Made by a program: the position numbers and the translations under genes
Assembly (NCBI GenBank): GCA_012511845.1
Contig: JAAZFF010000451.1
Coordinates: forward strand, 1-13,050
Reading direction: 5' to 3'
Length of the DNA: 13,050 bases
Origin: Lentisphaerota bacterium
GTDB lineage: Bacteria > Verrucomicrobiota > Kiritimatiellia > RFP12 > UBA3636
Notes under the pieces: generated by a model
Told to the model about the DNA's origin: nothing
What the model saw: only the letters and a program-made list of their open reading frames with translations
Database searches by the model: none
Part shown: piece by piece, positions 5,719-13,050 of the stretch
Position numbering within the stretch: position 1 is the stretch's first letter
How the letters are laid out: every line of letters begins with the position of its first letter

Positions 5719-7677
5719 ATGCCGGCAAACAATGCACAGTTTAGTGAAATTACGAGTTTTATATGGGGTATAGCAAATGATGTTTTGCGCGATATATATG
5801 TACGCGGCAAGTACCGCGACGTTATCCTGCCCATGACTGTAATACGAAGGCTCGATGCTGTATTGGAGTCAACGAAGGAGCAAGTACTCAATCTAAACAA
5901 AAAACTTGATGAATCAGGCATAACAAGCAAAGATCCGGCACTTTGCAATGAAGCCGGTAATGCCTTCTACAATATATCCCCTTTTACACTGCGCGATCTG
6001 CGCTCAAGGGCACGCCAGCAGCAACTCCGATCCGACTTCGAAGCATACCTTGATGGCTTCTCACCCAATGTGCAGGAAATACTGGAGAAATTCAAGTTCA
6101 GAAATCAAATCCCAACCATGGTGGAAGCTGATATCCTGGGCAGCATAATAGCCAAATTTACAACACCTGATGTAAACCTCAGCCCCCACCCCACTTATGA
6201 CCATGACGGCAATCTTATCAAGCCAGGCCTCGACAACCATACAATGGGTACGATCTTTGAGGAGCTCATACGCCTCTTTAATGAAGAAAACAACGAAGAA
6301 GCAGGAGAGCACTTTACACCGCGTGATGTTGTAACCCTGATGGCAAACCTGATATTCCACCCCATGGCAGATCAGATAAAAGATGCCACCTACAGCGTCT
6401 ACGATGGAGCCTGCGGTACCGGCGGCATGCTCACGGTAGCAGAGGAAACACTGGCAAAACTGGCTGCCGAACACGGCAAAGATGTCTCAATACACCTCTT
6501 CGGTCAGGAGATACAGCCGGAGACGTATGCTATAAGCAAGGCAGATATGCTGCTCAAGGGCGAGGGAGATGCAGCAGATAATATAAAGTACTGCTCCACC
6601 CTGTCATCAGATGCCTTCCCAGCCATGGAGTTTGACTTCATGCTCTCCAACCCGCCGTATGGCAAAAGCTGGACTACAGACCTCGAACGCATGGGCGGCA
6701 GATCGGGAATCATGGATCCCCGCTTTACAGCTAGTCACAAAGACGAAGAACTATCACTGCTGACACGCTCCAGCGACGGACAACTGCTCTTTCTCGTCAA
6801 CAAGCTCGCCAAGATGAAACACACAACCGAGCTTGGCAGCCGGATTGTACAGGTGCATAACGGCTCCTCCCTCTTTACAGGCGATGCTGGCCAGGGTGAG
6901 AGCAATATCCGGCGCTGGGTGATAGAAAACGACTGGCTGGAGGCTATCATTGCCCTGCCACTCAACATGTTTTACAACACTGGGATCGCAACATATATAT
7001 GGGTACTGAGCAACCGCAAATCTGCTCAACGACAAGGCAAGGTGCAACTGATCGATGCCAGCGGGATATTCACCCCGCTACGCAAAAACCTCGGCGATAA
7101 AAACTGCCACCTGACCACGGAGCAGATCGACCAAATCACCCGCATGTTCCTTGATTTCAAGGAAACCGAAAACTCAAAGATTTTCCCCAACGAAGCCTTC
7201 GGCTACTGGAAAATAGTGGTGGAGCGTCCACTGCGTCTGGAAGGAATCGAGCCGGGAAAAGTCTATAAGGCAAGCGAGATCAAGGAACTGTGTAAAACAC
7301 ACAAATGCAGCCCGGAGGGAGTGCCGGTAGTCAGGAATGTCAGACAGGTCAGACAGGTCGGACAGGATGTGGAAGTAGAGTATGAGCCCGATGTAGCCCT
7401 GCGTGACACCGAGCAGATCCCCCTGCTGGAAGAAGGTGGCATAGAAGGCTTTTTCAAGCGCGAGGTACTACCCTACACGCCCGACGCCTGGATCGACCAT
7501 GCAAAGACAGCCATCGGCTATGAAATAAGTTTTACCCGCCACTTCTACAACCCTGCCCCGATGCGTACGCTTGAAGAAATAGGAACAGAGCTTCTGGCAC
7601 TGCAGCGCGAGGGAGACGGCTTGCTTGAAGAGCTGGTAGGCACAATATCATATAAACTCAACGGGGAGAAAAAGTGA
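5719..7677 (+). CDS. hsdM: Type I restriction-modification DNA methyltransferase subunit
   Basis: N6-adenine methyltransferase subunit, which with HsdS forms the modification enzyme and with HsdR the full type I complex. The 652 residues show an HsdM-type helical N-terminus (SFIWGIANDVLRDIYVRGKYRDVILPM), the GEHFTPRDVV segment, the AdoMet-binding loop DGACGTGG (229-236) and catalytic motif NPPY (311-314). A long C-terminal region follows. Within it, residues 538-549 read VRNVRQVRQVGQ, encoded by four units of the 9-bp array family (7330-7365). This looks like an insertion in a linker, since strong domain sequence resumes on both sides. GGAG lies 13 bases before the ATG. The stop TGA overlaps the GTG start of hsdS, so the two are translationally coupled. 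Array 2 and a candidate promoter lie just upstream. Confidence 0.96.
   Translation: MPANNAQFSEITSFIWGIANDVLRDIYVRGKYRDVILPMTVIRRLDAVLESTKEQVLNLNKKLDESGITSKDPALCNEAGNAFYNISPFTLRDLRSRARQQQLRSDFEAYLDGFSPNVQEILEKFKFRNQIPTMVEADILGSIIAKFTTPDVNLSPHPTYDHDGNLIKPGLDNHTMGTIFEELIRLFNEENNEEAGEHFTPRDVVTLMANLIFHPMADQIKDATYSVYDGACGTGGMLTVAEETLAKLAAEHGKDVSIHLFGQEIQPETYAISKADMLLKGEGDAADNIKYCSTLSSDAFPAMEFDFMLSNPPYGKSWTTDLERMGGRSGIMDPRFTASHKDEELSLLTRSSDGQLLFLVNKLAKMKHTTELGSRIVQVHNGSSLFTGDAGQGESNIRRWVIENDWLEAIIALPLNMFYNTGIATYIWVLSNRKSAQRQGKVQLIDASGIFTPLRKNLGDKNCHLTTEQIDQITRMFLDFKETENSKIFPNEAFGYWKIVVERPLRLEGIEPGKVYKASEIKELCKTHKCSPEGVPVVRNVRQVRQVGQDVEVEYEPDVALRDTEQIPLLEEGGIEGFFKREVLPYTPDAWIDHAKTAIGYEISFTRHFYNPAPMRTLEEIGTELLALQREGDGLLEELVGTISYKLNGEKK
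7330..7365 (+). repeat. 9-bp tandem array 3 (4 units), translated in HsdM
   Basis: The units are GTCAGGAAT, GTCAGACAG, GTCAGACAG and GTCGGACAG. They begin exactly on a codon boundary, so they read Val-Arg-(Asn/Gln), with Val-Gly-Gln for the last. This is a different frame from arrays 4 and 5, which read Ser-Asp-(Arg/Lys/Gly). The repeat is therefore conserved as DNA and not as a peptide. Confidence 0.85.
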
Positions 7678-9035
7678 ACCATCCCCCGAAACCATATAAA
7701 GCATACAAAGATACCGGCATCGAATGGCTGGGAAAGATTCCTGAGCATTGGGAGGTACAAAGGGTAAAAACTTTATTCCGTGAAGTTAATTTACGGTCTG
7801 AAGATGAAAACCACATACTTCTAAGTGTATCCCAGTTTTCAGGTGTTACTCCAAGAAAAAAAATAGCAGATAGTGATAAAACAGACACACGAGCATCAAC
7901 CCTGATTGGCTACAAAATCGCTTTTTCTGGAGATATGGTTATAAACATCATGCTTGCATGGAACGGAAGTTTGGGTGTGACACCGGTCAATGGTATAGTT
8001 AGCCCTGCATATTGTGTTTATCGTCTTAATTCTGGAAACCCTTGGTACTATCACTACCTTTTCAGAACAAACAAATACAAAGCAGAATTTAAGCGTAACT
8101 CTCGTGGAGTTGTGGATAGCAGGCTCCGATTATATACTGATGATTTTTTCAGGCTACAAGCTAGTATCCCACCACCTGATGAGCAGGAGGTGATAGTAAG
8201 TTATCTGAATGAATTTGAGAGTAAATATAATCACTTCATGAACAATCGGAAACGATTGGTGCATGTTTTGCGGGAGCAGAAGCAAGCACTTATCAATCAG
8301 GCTGTCACCAAAGGTCTCGACCCCACTGTGCCCATGAAAGATTCAGGTATCGAGTGGCTGGGTGAGATTCCGGAGCATTGGGAGGTGAGGCGGCTGAAGA
8401 CAGTGGTGAGGAACATTAATGAGCAAACTTCACAAAAAAAACATGATGAAATTTATTTAGCAATGGAGCATGTGGAAAGTTGGACAGGTAAAACCACTCC
8501 TCTTACAGGTGAAGTTAAATTTGATAGTAAAGTGAAACGTTTTCAAATTGATGATGTCTTATTCGGAAGGCTACGTCCATATTTGGCAAAAGTAACACGA
8601 CCAAACAAAACTGGTGTATGTGTAGGTGAATTTTTGGTATTCCGAATATCAAACAATTCTCTTTCGCCAAAATTTTTGGAGTATTTTATGCGCTCAAAGA
8701 CAGTTATCGATATTATTAACAAATCTACATATGGGGCTAAAATGCCAAGAGCGTCTTGGTTATTTATTGGTTCTACAGCTATATCGCTCCCACCCCTAGA
8801 TGAACAAGCTGCTATTTGCGAGCATATAGAGCAAGCCACAGCAACTCTGGATGCTTCAATTGCCACGGCTGAGAGAGAGTTGGAGTTGATGGCAGAGTAT
8901 CGTACCCGCCTGATTGCAGATGTGGTAACCGGCAAGCTGGATGTGCGCAGGTCAGACAGGTCGGACGGGTCGGACGGGTCGGACGGGTCGGACAGGTCGG
9001 ACAGGTCGGACAAAAGGAACGGGAGGAATCCATGA
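7674..9035 (+). CDS. hsdS: Type I restriction-modification specificity subunit
   Basis: Recognises the bipartite DNA target and bridges two HsdM subunits. The start is GTG, overlapping the hsdM stop by 4 bp, with GGGGAG upstream. The protein has the two-half layout: half 1 opens with DTGIEWLGKIPEHWEV (near residue 13), target domain 1, then a conserved helix after PPPDEQE. Half 2 opens with DSGIEWLGEIPEHWEV (near residue 223), target domain 2, then a helix after PPLDEQA. The target domains look more AT-rich than the conserved segments, as often seen in exchanged HsdS domains. The canonical C-terminus is VTGKLDVR (ends about residue 424). Beyond it a tail of seven Ser-Asp-(Arg/Gly/Lys) repeats plus RNGRNP is encoded by array 4. 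Its TGA overlaps the next ATG (ATGA). Confidence 0.95.
   Translation: MNHPPKPYKAYKDTGIEWLGKIPEHWEVQRVKTLFREVNLRSEDENHILLSVSQFSGVTPRKKIADSDKTDTRASTLIGYKIAFSGDMVINIMLAWNGSLGVTPVNGIVSPAYCVYRLNSGNPWYYHYLFRTNKYKAEFKRNSRGVVDSRLRLYTDDFFRLQASIPPPDEQEVIVSYLNEFESKYNHFMNNRKRLVHVLREQKQALINQAVTKGLDPTVPMKDSGIEWLGEIPEHWEVRRLKTVVRNINEQTSQKKHDEIYLAMEHVESWTGKTTPLTGEVKFDSKVKRFQIDDVLFGRLRPYLAKVTRPNKTGVCVGEFLVFRISNNSLSPKFLEYFMRSKTVIDIINKSTYGAKMPRASWLFIGSTAISLPPLDEQAAICEHIEQATATLDASIATAERELELMAEYRTRLIADVVTGKLDVRRSDRSDGSDGSDGSDRSDRSDKRNGRNP
7707..7756 (+). repeat. Direct repeat, copy 1, opening hsdS half 1
   Basis: This copy matches 8337-8386 at about 43 of 50 positions by eye, with no gaps. The spacing is 630 bp (210 codons), so recombination between the copies would stay in frame and leave an HsdS with one target domain. 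Confidence 0.85.
8337..8386 (+). repeat. Direct repeat, copy 2, opening hsdS half 2
   Basis: Partner of the repeat at 7707-7756. Both encode the (D)xGIEWLGxIPEHWEV segment that begins each HsdS half. The near-identical DNA ending in GAGCATTGGGAGGT is the kind of conserved anchor used for exchange of target domains between hsdS genes. Confidence 0.85.
8951..9013 (+). repeat. 9-bp tandem array 4 (7 units), coding the HsdS tail
   Basis: Seven perfect-length units: GTCAGACAG, three GTCGGACGG, two GTCGGACAG, and GTCGGACAA. It is the longest and cleanest array in the window, suggesting recent expansion. Read from its second base it gives Ser-Asp-(Arg/Gly/Lys) triplets. It starts just after the canonical HsdS terminus and ends 7 bp before the Shine-Dalgarno GGGAGG of the next gene. 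Confidence 0.95.
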
Positions 9036-9694
9036 GCAAGCATGATGGTGTGTTGCTGCCCCATGGCGGCTATGAGAATCTGCGCAGCTACAAGGTGGCT
9101 GAGGCAGTGTATGATGCCACGATTGTCTTCTGCGATCGCTTCATTGAGAAGCGATCCCGTACGCATGATCAGATGGTACAGGCAGCACGCAGCGGCGTAC
9201 GCAACATCAGCGAAGGCAGCGGGGCTGCTGCCACTTCGCGCAAGAGCGAGATGTATCTCACCAATATTGCCCGTGCCAGCCTGAGTGATGAGCTGCTTAA
9301 AGATTACAAGAGCTTCCTGTTGCACCGCGGCTTGCGCGTATGGCATAAAGATTCCAGGGAGGCACTAGCAATGCGCCAGCGCCTCTCCCACGATATAGCA
9401 CCGAATCTGCCGCCGGCAAAGAGCGGCACTGTACGACTGACCGGCCTGGCAGGGCTCTCCGAGTTTGTGGCAGAAGCCGATCCTGAACTGGCTGCCAATG
9501 CCATGCTCTGCGCTGTCAACCAGGCAGTCTACCTGCTCAAACGCCAACTTGAAAGCCAGGAGCGCACCTTTCTTGAGAAGGGCGGCTTTACAGAAAATCT
9601 GTACCGCCAGCGCATAAAAACACGGCAACCGCCCGGGTCAGACAAGTCGGACAGGTCAGACAAGTCAGACAGGTCGGACAGGAGGGAACCATGA
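9032..9694 (+). CDS. Four helix bundle (suffix-domain type) protein in the type I RM operon
   Basis: The sequence matches, from memory, the four-helix-bundle family related to proteins encoded in 23S rRNA intervening sequences, of the longer 'suffix domain' type. Signature stretches are LPHGGYENLRSYKVAEAVYD, FCDRFIEKRSRTHDQMVQAA, RSGVRNISEGS and YLTNIARASLSDELLKDYK. The suffix region ends FLEKGGFTENLYRQRIKTR. After that a tail of five Ser-Asp-(Lys/Arg) repeats plus REP is encoded by array 5. No enzymatic motif, signal peptide or membrane segment is seen, and function is unknown. It sits between hsdS and hsdR, overlapping each neighbour by 4 bp (ATGA both times), with GGGAGG 5 bases before its start. 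It is thus made with the RM subunits and may be an accessory or control factor, or just a passenger. Confidence 0.88.
   Translation: MSKHDGVLLPHGGYENLRSYKVAEAVYDATIVFCDRFIEKRSRTHDQMVQAARSGVRNISEGSGAAATSRKSEMYLTNIARASLSDELLKDYKSFLLHRGLRVWHKDSREALAMRQRLSHDIAPNLPPAKSGTVRLTGLAGLSEFVAEADPELAANAMLCAVNQAVYLLKRQLESQERTFLEKGGFTENLYRQRIKTRQPPGSDKSDRSDKSDRSDRREP
9637..9681 (+). repeat. 9-bp tandem array 5 (5 units), coding the tail of the four-helix-bundle protein
   Basis: The units are GTCAGACAA, GTCGGACAG, GTCAGACAA, GTCAGACAG and GTCGGACAG, read as Ser-Asp-(Lys/Arg). The last base (G9681) is also the first G of the hsdR Shine-Dalgarno GGAGGG (9681-9686), so the array runs right into the ribosome binding site. 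Confidence 0.95.
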
Positions 9695-12600
9695 GCTCTA
9701 CTGATACGACAGAGCGCGGCTTTGAAGATCTTATCATAGCAGCGATGACATCTTCGCGGGGGCGGGGCGATTACCTGCCTGCATATGTCGAAGGTGCTCC
9801 GCAGGACTTCAACCGCGATTATGCTGTTGATCTGATCAAGCTCAATCACTTTATAAAAGCCACCCAACCGGAAGTTGCCGATGCGCTGGGGCTTAATGTG
9901 ATACCCGGGCAGGAAAAGCAGGCAGAAACAAGGCAAAGACAGTTTCTCTACCGATTACAGGGCGAAATTGCCAAGAGAGGCGTTGTGGATGTATTGCGTC
10001 ACGGTATAAAGCATAAATCTGTAGACCTTACACTCTTTTACGGCACACCCACACCGGGTAACATCAGGGCAGCAGAGCTCTTCAATAAAAACATCTTCAG
10101 CATCACACGCCAGCTTCGATACAGCAAGGATGAAACACGGCTCTCGCTCGATCTTTGCCTCTTCATCAATGGTCTGCCCATTGCAACGTTCGAGTTGAAA
10201 AACCGCCTGACCAAACAAACAGTTAATGATGCTATTCAACAATACAAGCGCGATCGAGACCCGCGCGAGCTGCTCTTCCAGTTTGGGCGCTGCCTCGTTC
10301 ACTTCGCTGTCGATGATCAGGAGGTATGGATGTGTACACATCTCAAGGGCAGAAACTCCTGGTTCCTACCCTTCAATAAAGGTTTCAATGATGGCGCTGG
10401 TAACCCGCCCAAACCCGACGGACTGAAAACAGCCTACCTTTGGGAGGAAACCCTTGCACCGGTGAGTTTGACCAATATTATTGAAAACTATGCCCAGATA
10501 ATAGAGACAACGGACGACAAAAATCGCAAGAGAAGGTTTCAGATATTTCCACGTTACCATCAACTCGATGCAGTGCGCAAGCTGCTGACTGCCACTGCGC
10601 ATCATGGTGTGGGCGGCCGATACCTCGTACAACACTCAGCTGGCAGCGGCAAGAGCAACTCCATTGCCTGGCTGGCACATCAGCTCGTTGACTTGCGCGG
10701 TGATCATAAAACAACGGATACACCCGGGGATGACACATCTGCCGAAATATTTGACAGCGTGATCATTGTAACCGATCGCCTGATTCTCGACAAGCAACTC
10801 AAGGATACCATCAGGCAATTTGCCCAGGTCTCGGCGACAATCGGACACGCTGATAAAAGCGGAGATCTGCGTCGTTTTCTGGAAGAGGGCAAAAAGATTA
10901 TTATCAGCACAGTACAGAAATTCCCTTTTGTACTTGATGAGATCGGCAACAGCCACAGACAGCGCAAGTTTGCCATTATTATAGATGAAGCCCATTCCAG
11001 CCAGGGCGGACGTGTATCAGCCAAGATGAGCATGGTGCTGGCTGAGCAGGGAGCAGAGGAAGAAGAGAGCTACGAAGATATAATCAACCGCATTATGGAA
11101 TCTCGCAAGATGCTCTCCAATGCCAGCTATTTTGCCTTCACAGCTACACCCAAGGGCAAAACACTGGAGCTCTTCGGCATTCGCAGTACTGAAGGCGAGC
11201 AGACACCATTCCGTCCTTTCCACAGTTATACAATGAAGCAGGCAATACAGGAGGGCTTTATTCTTGATGTGCTTGCCAATTACACACCAGTGCCCAGTTA
11301 CTACCGGCTGATAAAATCCTGTGAAGACGATCCGCAGTTCGACTCCAAAAAAGCAATGAGAAAACTGCGCCACTACGTAGAGTCTCACTCGCATGCAATT
11401 CAGGAAAAAGCCGAGATAATGGTTGATCACTTCCATGAGCATGTAAGCAGGCAGAAGATCAACGGCAAAGCACGTGCAATGGTAATCTGCACCAGCATCA
11501 AACGTGCAATCGACTACTATAAAACAATAACTGCGTACCTGCAAAAGCGCAAAAGCCCATATAAGGCGATTGTAGCCTTTTCCGACTTTAAGGATAAGGC
11601 AGGAAAGGTCACTGAAGCACAGTTCAACGGATTTTCCGGCAAGCAGATTCCAGCCAGATTCAAAGAAGAACCCTATCGTTTCCTGATAGTTGCCGACAAA
11701 TACCAGACCGGGTATGATGAACCGCTGTTGCATACCATGTATGTAGACAAACACCTCTCAGGTATCAGGGCAGTGCAGAGCCTCTCACGGCTGAACCGTG
11801 CGCACCCGCACAAACATGATACATTCGTGCTCGACTTCATGAACGATGTCGACACTATTCAAAAATCTTTTGCCGACTTTTATCGTACTACTGTTTTGAG
11901 CGATGAAACAGACCGCAACCGTTTGCATGATATGAAGGCGACACTTGATCGCCACCAGATCTATACTGCCGATCAGGTCAGCCGTCTGGCTGAGCTTTTT
12001 CTCTGCGGAGAACCTCGGGATCGGCTCGATCCCCTGCTCGACCACTCTGTTGGACTTTATATGGGGGAGCTTGATGAAGATGCCCAGATAGAGTTCAAGG
12101 GAACTGCCAAGGCATTTATACGCTCCTACCAGTTTCTTGCTTCCATCACTTCCTACAACAACCGTGAGTGGGAAGAGCTCAGCATATTTCTCAATTTCCT
12201 CGTCCCCAAACTGCCTTCGCCTGCTGAGGACGATTTATCAAAGGGAATATTGCAGACTGTTGATATGGACAGCTATCGCAATGAAGTACAGGAAAGCCGG
12301 AAAATCTACCTTGAAGATGAAGAAGGTGTTATAGACACGTTTTCCGAGACAGGCGGCGGTGTAAAGCCGGAACCGGAGATGGATTATCTGAGTGCCATTC
12401 TCCAAAGTTTCAATGAACGCTTCGGTAATATCGAATGGGAGGATGAAGATCGCATTCGGAAGATTATCAGTGAGGAAATACCGGCTGCCGTTTCAGCAGA
12501 CAAAGCATATAAGAATGCCATGAAAAACAGCGATCGTGCAGCGGCAAAACTTGAACATAACCGGGCACTCAAAGCGGCAATAGTGGCAATGCTCAGCGAC

Positions 12601-12696
12601 CACGCCGAGCTTTACAAACACTTCTATGAAAATCCCGGCTTCAACAAGGAGCTCACTGAGATGATTTTCTCTGCAACATACAAACCGGGAAGCTAA
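9691..12696 (+). CDS. hsdR: Type I restriction endonuclease subunit R
   Basis: Motor and nuclease subunit: it hydrolyses ATP, translocates DNA toward the bound complex and cuts unmodified DNA at a distance. Over 1001 residues I see the PD-(D/E)xK nuclease domain with Asp154 and ELK (168-170) followed by NRLTKQTVNDAIQQY, Walker A AGSGKS (317-322), Walker B/motif II DEAH (432-435), motif III AFTATP, the motif V region DKYQTGYDEP, and motif VI QSLSRLNRAH. A helical C-terminal domain follows, as needed for docking on the methyltransferase. Length is normal and no key residue is missing. GGAGGG ends 4 bases before the ATG, which overlaps the stop of the preceding gene. It ends in TAA. A reversed unit of the 9-bp repeat lies about 30 bp downstream. 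Confidence 0.96.
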   Translation: MSSTDTTERGFEDLIIAAMTSSRGRGDYLPAYVEGAPQDFNRDYAVDLIKLNHFIKATQPEVADALGLNVIPGQEKQAETRQRQFLYRLQGEIAKRGVVDVLRHGIKHKSVDLTLFYGTPTPGNIRAAELFNKNIFSITRQLRYSKDETRLSLDLCLFINGLPIATFELKNRLTKQTVNDAIQQYKRDRDPRELLFQFGRCLVHFAVDDQEVWMCTHLKGRNSWFLPFNKGFNDGAGNPPKPDGLKTAYLWEETLAPVSLTNIIENYAQIIETTDDKNRKRRFQIFPRYHQLDAVRKLLTATAHHGVGGRYLVQHSAGSGKSNSIAWLAHQLVDLRGDHKTTDTPGDDTSAEIFDSVIIVTDRLILDKQLKDTIRQFAQVSATIGHADKSGDLRRFLEEGKKIIISTVQKFPFVLDEIGNSHRQRKFAIIIDEAHSSQGGRVSAKMSMVLAEQGAEEEESYEDIINRIMESRKMLSNASYFAFTATPKGKTLELFGIRSTEGEQTPFRPFHSYTMKQAIQEGFILDVLANYTPVPSYYRLIKSCEDDPQFDSKKAMRKLRHYVESHSHAIQEKAEIMVDHFHEHVSRQKINGKARAMVICTSIKRAIDYYKTITAYLQKRKSPYKAIVAFSDFKDKAGKVTEAQFNGFSGKQIPARFKEEPYRFLIVADKYQTGYDEPLLHTMYVDKHLSGIRAVQSLSRLNRAHPHKHDTFVLDFMNDVDTIQKSFADFYRTTVLSDETDRNRLHDMKATLDRHQIYTADQVSRLAELFLCGEPRDRLDPLLDHSVGLYMGELDEDAQIEFKGTAKAFIRSYQFLASITSYNNREWEELSIFLNFLVPKLPSPAEDDLSKGILQTVDMDSYRNEVQESRKIYLEDEEGVIDTFSETGGGVKPEPEMDYLSAILQSFNERFGNIEWEDEDRIRKIISEEIPAAVSADKAYKNAMKNSDRAAAKLEHNRALKAAIVAMLSDHAELYKHFYENPGFNKELTEMIFSATYKPGS

Positions 12697-12723
12697 TACT
12701 TTTTATGGACTGAATCCACGCAG

Positions 12724-12744
12724 CCCGTCCTGTCTGACCTGCCC
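12724..12744 (-). repeat. 9-bp repeat remnant 6, reversed
   Basis: On the minus strand this contains one intact unit GTCAGACAG (plus-strand 12730-12738) with partial GTC-type sequence on both sides. Its orientation is opposite to arrays 2-5, so the RM operon is bracketed by family members facing inward. One unit can occur by chance; the flanking partial matches and position make membership likely. Confidence 0.5.
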
Positions 12745-12770
12745 AAATCGCCGGCAAAATAAGATACAAT

Positions 12771-12800
12771 TTGAAGTACATACATCAGTTATGATATAAT
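12771..12800 (+). promoter_or_regulatory. Promoter of the lipoprotein gene
   Basis: TTGAAG (12771-12776), an 18-base spacer, and a perfect TATAAT (12795-12800) with the extended -10 TGA just before it. Transcription should begin near 12807, giving a leader of about 33 nt to the ATG at 12840. It separates this gene from the RM operon. Confidence 0.6.
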
Positions 12801-12839
12801 GTTTTGCAATATGTTTCTAAATAGAAAAGGCATTATAAT

Positions 12840-13050
12840 ATGAAATCAAAACTTTCTTTCGCTATCCTGTTTGCACTGCTCACCGTTTTCTTCCATGGTT
12901 GTTCTACAGTTCAGCCGATACTGGAAAAAGCTGAAGAAGGTGCTGTTGAAGCTTCCGTAGAAGCAAAAACAAAAGACGCCAGCTCCAGCCGCCAGGCGCC
13001 AAGTCTGGAATACGTTCTCGAACAAAACTTTTCAGAAACTGCAAAGCCAA
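12840..13050 (+). CDS. Putative lipoprotein, partial (runs off the window)
   Basis: The ATG at 12840-12842 is preceded by AAAAGG with 9 bases of spacing. The first 70 codons are present. The N-terminus has lysines, then a hydrophobic stretch (LSFAILFALLTVFF) and the lipobox-like FHGC, with Cys21 as the likely lipid-modified residue after signal peptidase II cleavage. The mature part begins STVQPILEKAEEGAVEA and is rich in Glu, Ala, Lys and Ser, suggesting a flexible linker or helix. The rest lies outside the window, so I cannot name a family. Its own promoter and different base composition from hsdR suggest that it is not part of the RM operon. Confidence 0.75.
   Translation, partial: MKSKLSFAILFALLTVFFHGCSTVQPILEKAEEGAVEASVEAKTKDASSSRQAPSLEYVLEQNFSETAKP

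Noticed and set aside
8951..9013. Tandem arrays as a CRISPR
   Set aside because: Units are 9 bp, contiguous and without unique spacers; there are no cas genes.
8543..9346. Long minus-strand frame with Leu-Ser-Asp repeats
   Set aside because: It is antisense to hsdS, array 4 and the four-helix-bundle gene. The repeated peptide is just the array read backwards.

Overview
The window looks like a bacterial chromosome segment in which a conserved housekeeping block sits beside an accessory type I restriction-modification (RM) operon. The organism cannot be named from sequence alone. My best guess is a member of the PVC group (Lentisphaerota/Kiritimatiellota-like). It rests on the protein flavour and on a remembered association of (S-D-R/K)n tails with 'four helix bundle' proteins in such genomes; confidence is low.

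Bases 1-312 hold no supported gene. They contain an inverted repeat (182-244) and a short 9-bp tandem array (279-314). From 313 to 4370 five genes run leftward and tightly packed, in transcription order rpiB, glyA, dnaX, ybaB (EbfC family) and recR. Two are broken by an in-frame amber codon. recR is full length (198 codons) except for a TAG at 499-501. rpiB has a TAG at 4038-4040, after which the missing RpiB C-terminus continues in the same frame straight into glyA with no other stop. dnaX, ybaB and glyA also end in TAG.

A divergent wecG/tagA-type glycosyltransferase (4531-5361) has a good promoter. It converges on a tRNA-Lys(TTT) (5363-5438, minus), whose apparent terminator lies inside the 3' end of the glycosyltransferase gene.

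Bases 5576-12744 hold the RM system: hsdM, hsdS, a four-helix-bundle protein, and hsdR, each start overlapping the previous stop by 4 bp (GTGA/ATGA). HsdS supplies DNA specificity, HsdM methylates, and HsdR translocates and cleaves. The inserted four-helix-bundle gene has no known role but is translationally coupled to both neighbours.

The most unusual signal is a family of 9-bp tandem arrays, consensus GTC(A/G)GAC(A/G)N, whose core GTCNGAC is a palindrome. Six arrays occur: overlapping the recR stop, before the hsd promoter region, inside hsdM, at the 3' ends of hsdS and of the four-helix-bundle gene, and (one reversed unit) after hsdR. Because 9 bp is three codons, they are translated as V-R-Q repeats in HsdM and as S-D-(R/K/G) tails after the canonical C-termini of the other two proteins. 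A lipoprotein gene with its own promoter starts at 12840 and runs off the window.
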